18,837 nt of DNA from BOKV01 sp041987205 (GTDB taxonomy: Bacteria; Pseudomonadota; Alphaproteobacteria; Rhizobiales; Rhizobiaceae). Shown piece by piece: positions 15,261-18,837 of this stretch. A program made the translations under genes and the position numbers. The DNA lies in contig JBHIWX010000081.1 in the NCBI GenBank assembly GCA_041987205.1, forward strand, positions 1 through 18,837, given 5' to 3'. The notes beneath the pieces were generated by a model. It was given only the letters and a program-made list of their open reading frames with translations, was not told the DNA's origin and ran no database searches. Position 1 is the stretch's first letter. The number at the start of each line of letters is the position of its first letter.

Positions 15261-16214
15261 ATGGCCAAACCGAAGAAGAAACGCTCGAAATATCCGCGCT
15301 GGTACGTGGTCGCGCGCAATGCCGGCCAATGGGCGAGCGCACAGCTTTTCTTCGGCCTGATCGCCTTCCTCAAGCTGTTTCCCGCCGACGCCGCCATCAA
15401 CGCCATCGAGCGCATGGGGCGTTTTTTCGGCATGCGCTATCCGCGCACGCAAAAGGCACGCGAGAACCTGAAACTCGCCTTCCCGGAAAAGAGCGACGAC
15501 GAGATCGAGCAGATCCTCTCCGACATGTGGGGCAGCCTGTCGCGCACCGCCGCCGAATACGCCTATCTCGACCGGATCTTCGATTTCGACGACCAGACCG
15601 ACGAGGTTGGCCGCTTCGAGATCACGGGCATCCCCAATTTCGCCGAGCTGAAATACATGGACGGCCCGGCGATCTGCTTCACCGCGCACACCGCGAACTG
15701 GGAAGTGCTGCCGATTTCGGCCGCCGCCTATGGCGTCAACGTCACCGCCCTCTTCCGCCCGCCCAACAACCCCTATATCGCCAAGCGCGTGCTGGCCGCC
15801 CGCCACACAGCCATGGGACATCTCGTGCCGTCCAAGGCCGGCGCCGCGTGGGCGCTTGCCGACATCCTGCGCGAGGGTGGCAAGGTTGGCCTGCTCGTCG
15901 ACCAGTATTACAGGAAGGGCCTGCCGATCACCTTTTTCGGCCGCCCGACCAGAGGCAACCATCTGATCGCCAAGCTGGCGCGCCAGTTCGATTGCCCGGT
16001 CTATCCGGTACGCTCCATCCGCCTGCCGAACGGACGTTTCCGCATCGAGATGCAGGAAAAGCTGGACATCCCGCGCGACGACAAGGGCCGCGTCGACGTC
16101 CAGGCGCTGACCCAGAAGGTCAACGACATCGTCGAGGGCTGGGTCCGCGAATATCCCGGCCAGTGGCTCTGGCTACACAAGAGGTGGCGCGAGGAGAAGA
16201 AGAAGAAAGCCTGA
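15261..16214 (+). CDS. lpxXL: Lipid A very-long-chain acyltransferase LpxXL
   Basis: Inner-membrane-associated acyltransferase of 317 residues in the LpxL/HtrB family. It moves the 27-hydroxyoctacosanoyl group from AcpXL onto lipid A as a secondary acyl chain. The catalytic HX4E motif is HTANWE (His143, Glu148). FRPPNNPYIAK, VDQYYRKGLPITFFGRP and the C-terminal YPGQWLWLHKRW are family signatures. A basic N-terminus (KPKKKRSK) precedes a hydrophobic membrane segment around residues 22-42. The ATG at 15261 is preferred over one 30 bp upstream because it gives the usual family start. The gene is last in the cluster and is closed by a strong terminator. The C-terminus is also very basic (REEKKKKA). 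Confidence 0.95.
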   Translation: MAKPKKKRSKYPRWYVVARNAGQWASAQLFFGLIAFLKLFPADAAINAIERMGRFFGMRYPRTQKARENLKLAFPEKSDDEIEQILSDMWGSLSRTAAEYAYLDRIFDFDDQTDEVGRFEITGIPNFAELKYMDGPAICFTAHTANWEVLPISAAAYGVNVTALFRPPNNPYIAKRVLAARHTAMGHLVPSKAGAAWALADILREGGKVGLLVDQYYRKGLPITFFGRPTRGNHLIAKLARQFDCPVYPVRSIRLPNGRFRIEMQEKLDIPRDDKGRVDVQALTQKVNDIVEGWVREYPGQWLWLHKRWREEKKKKA

Positions 16215-16251
16215 TCCCTACCCAAATCACTCGACGACGAACATGCACAAA

Positions 16252-16277
16252 AAAAGCCCGCCTTTCAGCGGGCTTTT
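16252..16277. terminator. Bidirectional intrinsic terminator
   Basis: A perfect 10-bp stem, AAAAGCCCGC-CTTTCA-GCGGGCTTTT (arms 16252-16261 and 16268-16277), has A-rich and T-rich flanks and works on both strands. It separates the convergent lpxXL and L,D-transpeptidase genes. This is the clearest terminator in the window. Confidence 0.92.
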
Positions 16278-16300
16278 CGACTTCCGGAACAGGAAACTTC

Positions 16301-16726
16301 TTATCGGGTGATCCGGATGCGCGTGTTGTTCGCGCCGACGGATTTGACCATGCCGTAAAGCAGGCGGGCATGTTCGGGATGCAACCGAACGCAGCCATGC
16401 GAGGCCGGCGCGCCGAGGCGCTTGATCGCATCGGTACCGTGAATGGCATAGCCGCCACGGAAGAAGATCGAATGCGGCATCGGCGACATGTGGTATTTGC
16501 GCGAATACCACATCTTGTGCATGCGGGTCGGGCCATAGGTGCCCGTCGGCGTGACATAGCCGCGCCGCGCGGTCGACACCTTCCATGTATACCGCAGGAA
16601 GCCGTTCTGGTAGACGCGCATGCGCTGGTCTGAAATATCGATCCTTGCCTCGACAACCGCCGAATAGGCCGGCGCGGCGCAAATCATGGTCAGCAATACG
16701 GCCGCAGCCGCGAGCAAGTTCTTCAT
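16301..16726 (-). CDS. Small secreted L,D-transpeptidase (YkuD domain)
   Basis: Periplasmic enzyme of 141 residues that makes 3-3 crosslinks in peptidoglycan or attaches proteins to it. The signal peptide ends near AYS-AVVEA (about residue 22). The YkuD catalytic motif is complete: IHGT with His96, then SHGCVRL with His110 and the nucleophile Cys112. Nearly the whole mature protein is catalytic domain, with no LysM or other binding domain, so it is at the short end of the family. The ATG at 16726 is supported by GGAGGG 6 nt upstream and by the signal peptide. It converges on lpxXL across a shared terminator. Its own promoter must lie in 16727-16951, which I could not resolve. Specific role (crosslinking versus anchoring) cannot be told from sequence. 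Confidence 0.92.
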   Translation of the reverse strand: MKNLLAAAAVLLTMICAAPAYSAVVEARIDISDQRMRVYQNGFLRYTWKVSTARRGYVTPTGTYGPTRMHKMWYSRKYHMSPMPHSIFFRGGYAIHGTDAIKRLGAPASHGCVRLHPEHARLLYGMVKSVGANNTRIRITR

Positions 16727-16951
16727 CGTGTCCCTCCGGGCGTACTTGGTCAACTGGTCGTCATTTCGAGCCCCTGCAGCAACATAATCCAAAACAACTT
16801 GAGATTCCACTTTCCCACCCGTTCGGCTTGAAGCGATCCGCGCAAGGAATTCTTAGGGTTTCAGCCTGTTGCGCATGCTTGCATGCGGCGCGATGACGAT
16901 TGCCAGCACACGCGCACTGTGAAACCATTCCGCCGACGCGGAGAGGCCGAA

Positions 16952-18244
16952 ATGGATACATTCGAACACGAACTCTGGCCCGCGCTCGACCGGCGCATCG
17001 AGGACAGGCGCGGCGAGCTGGTAGAACTGACCCGCGCGCTCGTCCGTTTTCCGACCGTCAATCCACCCGGAGAGGCCTATACGCCCTGCGCCGAGTTCAT
17101 CGGCCGTCGGCTTGCCGCAGGTGGTTTCGAGGTGCGCTACATACGCGGCGAGGACACGCCCGGCGACAGCGATCGTTTCCCGCGCACCAATGTCGTCGCC
17201 CGCATCGAGGGCAATCGCCCCGGCGCCACCGTCCATTTCAACTCGCATATCGACGTGGTCGAGGCTGGCGAAGGCTGGACCTTCGACCCGTTCGGCGCCG
17301 AAGTCAGCGACGGCAGGATCTACGGCCGCGGCACCTGCGACATGAAGGGCGGACTCGCCGCCTCCATCATCGCCGTCGAGGCCTATCTGGCGGCCAATCC
17401 GGACTTTGCCGGCGCCATCGAGATTTCCGGTACGGTGGACGAGGAATCGGGCGGCTATGGCGGCGTGGCCTTTCTGGCAGCGCAGGGCCTGTTCTCCAAA
17501 CCCCGCGTCGACCACGTCATCATTCCCGAACCGCTCAACAAGGACCGTATCTGCCTTGGCCATCGCGGCGTGTGGTGGGCGGAGATCGAGACGAAAGGCG
17601 AAATCGCGCACGGCTCCATGCCGTTCCTGGGCGACTGCGCCGTGCGCCACATGGGCGCCGTGCTGGAAGCCTTCGAGCGCGACCTCTTCCCCGCCCTCGA
17701 CAGGAAACAGACCGACATGCCCGTCGTGCCGGAAGGCGCGCGCCGCTCCACCCTGAACCTCAACGCCATCCATGGCGGCCAGACGGACGACTATTCCGGC
17801 CTGCCCTCACCCAACGTGCCGGATTCCTGCAAGCTGACGATCGATCGTCGCTTCCTGATCGAGGAGGATCTGGCCGAGGTGAAGCAGGAGGTCGTCACCA
17901 TCCTGGAGGGGCTCAAGGCGAACCGGTCGAAATTCGACTACGCCATACGCGACATCATGGAGGTCCTGCCGACCATGACCGAACGCGACGCCCCCGTCGT
18001 GGAGGCCGTCGCCGCCGGCATCGAACAGGTCTTCGGCCGCGCGCCCGACTACGTCATCTCGCCCGGCACCTACGACCAGAAGCACATTGCCCGCATCGGC
18101 CACCTGCACGACTGCATCGCCTACGGCCCCGGCATCCTCGACCTCGCCCACCGTCCCGACGAATTCATCGTCATCGAGGACATGATCGAGTCCGCCCGCG
18201 TCATGGCCCGCGCCCTGCATGCGCTGCTGAACGGCCCGCGCTAG
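16952..18244 (+). CDS. M20-family metallopeptidase/deacylase (ArgE/DapE type)
   Basis: Two-zinc cytoplasmic hydrolase of 430 residues. All expected residues are present: His99 and Asp101 (SHIDVV), bridging Asp130 (GRGTCDMKGG), Glu164-Glu165 (TVDEESGG, catalytic base and ligand), Glu193 (IPEPL) and His400 (DLAHRPDE). A dimerisation domain lies between (about 205-320). The family includes acetylornithine deacetylase, succinyl-diaminopimelate desuccinylase and carboxypeptidases; the sequence does not decide between them. The ATG at 16952 follows GGAGAGG. The frame is open for 69 bp further upstream, encoding an arginine-rich stretch unlike the family. It lies 127 bp upstream of a peptide-type binding protein gene, which suggests it cleaves an imported peptide or N-acyl amino acid rather than serving biosynthesis. 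Confidence 0.9.
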   Translation: MDTFEHELWPALDRRIEDRRGELVELTRALVRFPTVNPPGEAYTPCAEFIGRRLAAGGFEVRYIRGEDTPGDSDRFPRTNVVARIEGNRPGATVHFNSHIDVVEAGEGWTFDPFGAEVSDGRIYGRGTCDMKGGLAASIIAVEAYLAANPDFAGAIEISGTVDEESGGYGGVAFLAAQGLFSKPRVDHVIIPEPLNKDRICLGHRGVWWAEIETKGEIAHGSMPFLGDCAVRHMGAVLEAFERDLFPALDRKQTDMPVVPEGARRSTLNLNAIHGGQTDDYSGLPSPNVPDSCKLTIDRRFLIEEDLAEVKQEVVTILEGLKANRSKFDYAIRDIMEVLPTMTERDAPVVEAVAAGIEQVFGRAPDYVISPGTYDQKHIARIGHLHDCIAYGPGILDLAHRPDEFIVIEDMIESARVMARALHALLNGPR

Positions 18245-18371
18245 GAGACGGGTGTGCATCAACCGCAAGCCGGTTGCATAACGCAATGGAATTGATCATG
18301 GTGCAGCGCGGAAAAAGATCGGCCCGCAGGGAGGTCGGTCCTCATCCCGCTTCACAGGAGGAAACCTCTAG

Positions 18372-18837
18372 ATGAACGCCTTCAACAGATTCACCGCCGC
18401 GACGATGTTCGCCTGCGCAACGGCCCTGGCCATGCCGGCACTCGCCGCGCGCACCGACCTGACGCTCGGCATGGCCCTCGAGCCGCCGCATCTCGATGCA
18501 ACCGGCGGCGCGCCCGCCGCCATTCGCGAGGTCACCTACGACAATATCTATCAGGGACTGACGCGCCTCGATTCCGACGGCAACATCCATCCCGCGCTCG
18601 CCAAGAGCTGGGAAATGTCCGACGACGGCCTGGTTTACACCTTCACGCTGAATTCCGGCGTCAAGTTCCACGACGGCACCGATTTCGACGCGGAGGACGT
18701 GAAATTCACGCTCGACCGTGCGCGCAGCGCCGATTCGACCAATCCGCAGAAGCAGCTTTTCGCCCATATCGCCGAGGTCGAAGTCGTCGACCCGACGACG
18801 GTGAAGATCACGCTCGACCAGCCGGTCGGCAATTTCC
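18372..18837 (+). CDS. Peptide-type ABC transporter solute-binding protein, 3' end cut by window edge
   Basis: N-terminal 155 residues of a periplasmic solute-binding protein of the SBP_bac_5 (DppA/OppA/NikA) family. A signal peptide ends at ALA near residue 25. After it come the family hallmarks VTYDNIYQGLTRLDSDG, IHPALAKSWEMSDDGLVYTF and GVKFHDGTDFDAEDVKFTLDRA. Members bind peptides, opines, nickel or sugars; the binding pocket lies mostly beyond the window. The ATG follows a strong AGGAGG. The rest of the transporter is expected downstream. The 127-bp gap before it holds a small inverted repeat (CAACCG-CAAGC-CGGTTG near 18258-18274) but no clear promoter, so co-transcription with the M20 gene is possible. 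Confidence 0.92.
   Translation, partial: MNAFNRFTAATMFACATALAMPALAARTDLTLGMALEPPHLDATGGAPAAIREVTYDNIYQGLTRLDSDGNIHPALAKSWEMSDDGLVYTFTLNSGVKFHDGTDFDAEDVKFTLDRARSADSTNPQKQLFAHIAEVEVVDPTTVKITLDQPVGNF

Overview
The window is GC-rich, densely packed DNA from an alphaproteobacterium of the order Rhizobiales, most likely in or near the Phyllobacteriaceae/Rhizobiaceae. Two things point there. One is a complete six-gene cluster for the C28 very-long-chain fatty acid (VLCFA) of lipid A (acpXL-fabZXL-fabF2XL-fabF1XL-adh2XL-lpxXL). The other is a palindromic mosaic repeat of a kind common in rhizobial genomes. I see no tRNA, rRNA, CRISPR array, insertion sequence or phage gene. No gap between genes exceeds 300 bp.

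Region 1 (1-9369) is a pentose locus. On the minus strand, a D-xylose-type ABC importer (periplasmic binding protein XylF, permease XylH, single-domain ATPase XylG) runs directly into xylulokinase XylB, which is cut by the window edge. Divergent from it is a ROK-family regulator (XylR-like). Its 3' end overlaps a secreted di-haem cytochrome c of the peroxidase/oxidoreductase class, and that gene overlaps (ATGA) a secreted FG-GAP/ASPIC beta-propeller protein of CRTAC1 type. The regulator and the two secreted proteins therefore look like one translationally coupled unit. This pairing is the least explained part of the window. The propeller gene also carries a 123-bp palindromic repeat inserted in frame ahead of its signal sequence.

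Region 2 (9456-10178) is a convergent gene for a cupin D-lyxose ketol-isomerase. It makes D-xylulose, the XylB substrate, so it fits with region 1.

Region 3 (10474-16277) is the lipid A VLCFA cluster, closed by a strong bidirectional terminator. AcpXL is the dedicated carrier and FabZXL the dehydratase. FabF1XL has an intact ketosynthase triad. FabF2XL has lost every catalytic residue, like a chain-length factor. Adh2XL is an MDR reductase that keeps the structural-zinc cysteines but lacks catalytic-zinc ligands, resembling polyketide-synthase enoyl reductases. LpxXL transfers the finished acyl chain to lipid A. GC-rich hairpins lie in several intercistronic gaps.

Region 4 (16301-18837) holds a small secreted L,D-transpeptidase (minus strand), an M20 metallopeptidase/deacylase, and the start of a peptide/dipeptide-type solute-binding protein that runs off the window.
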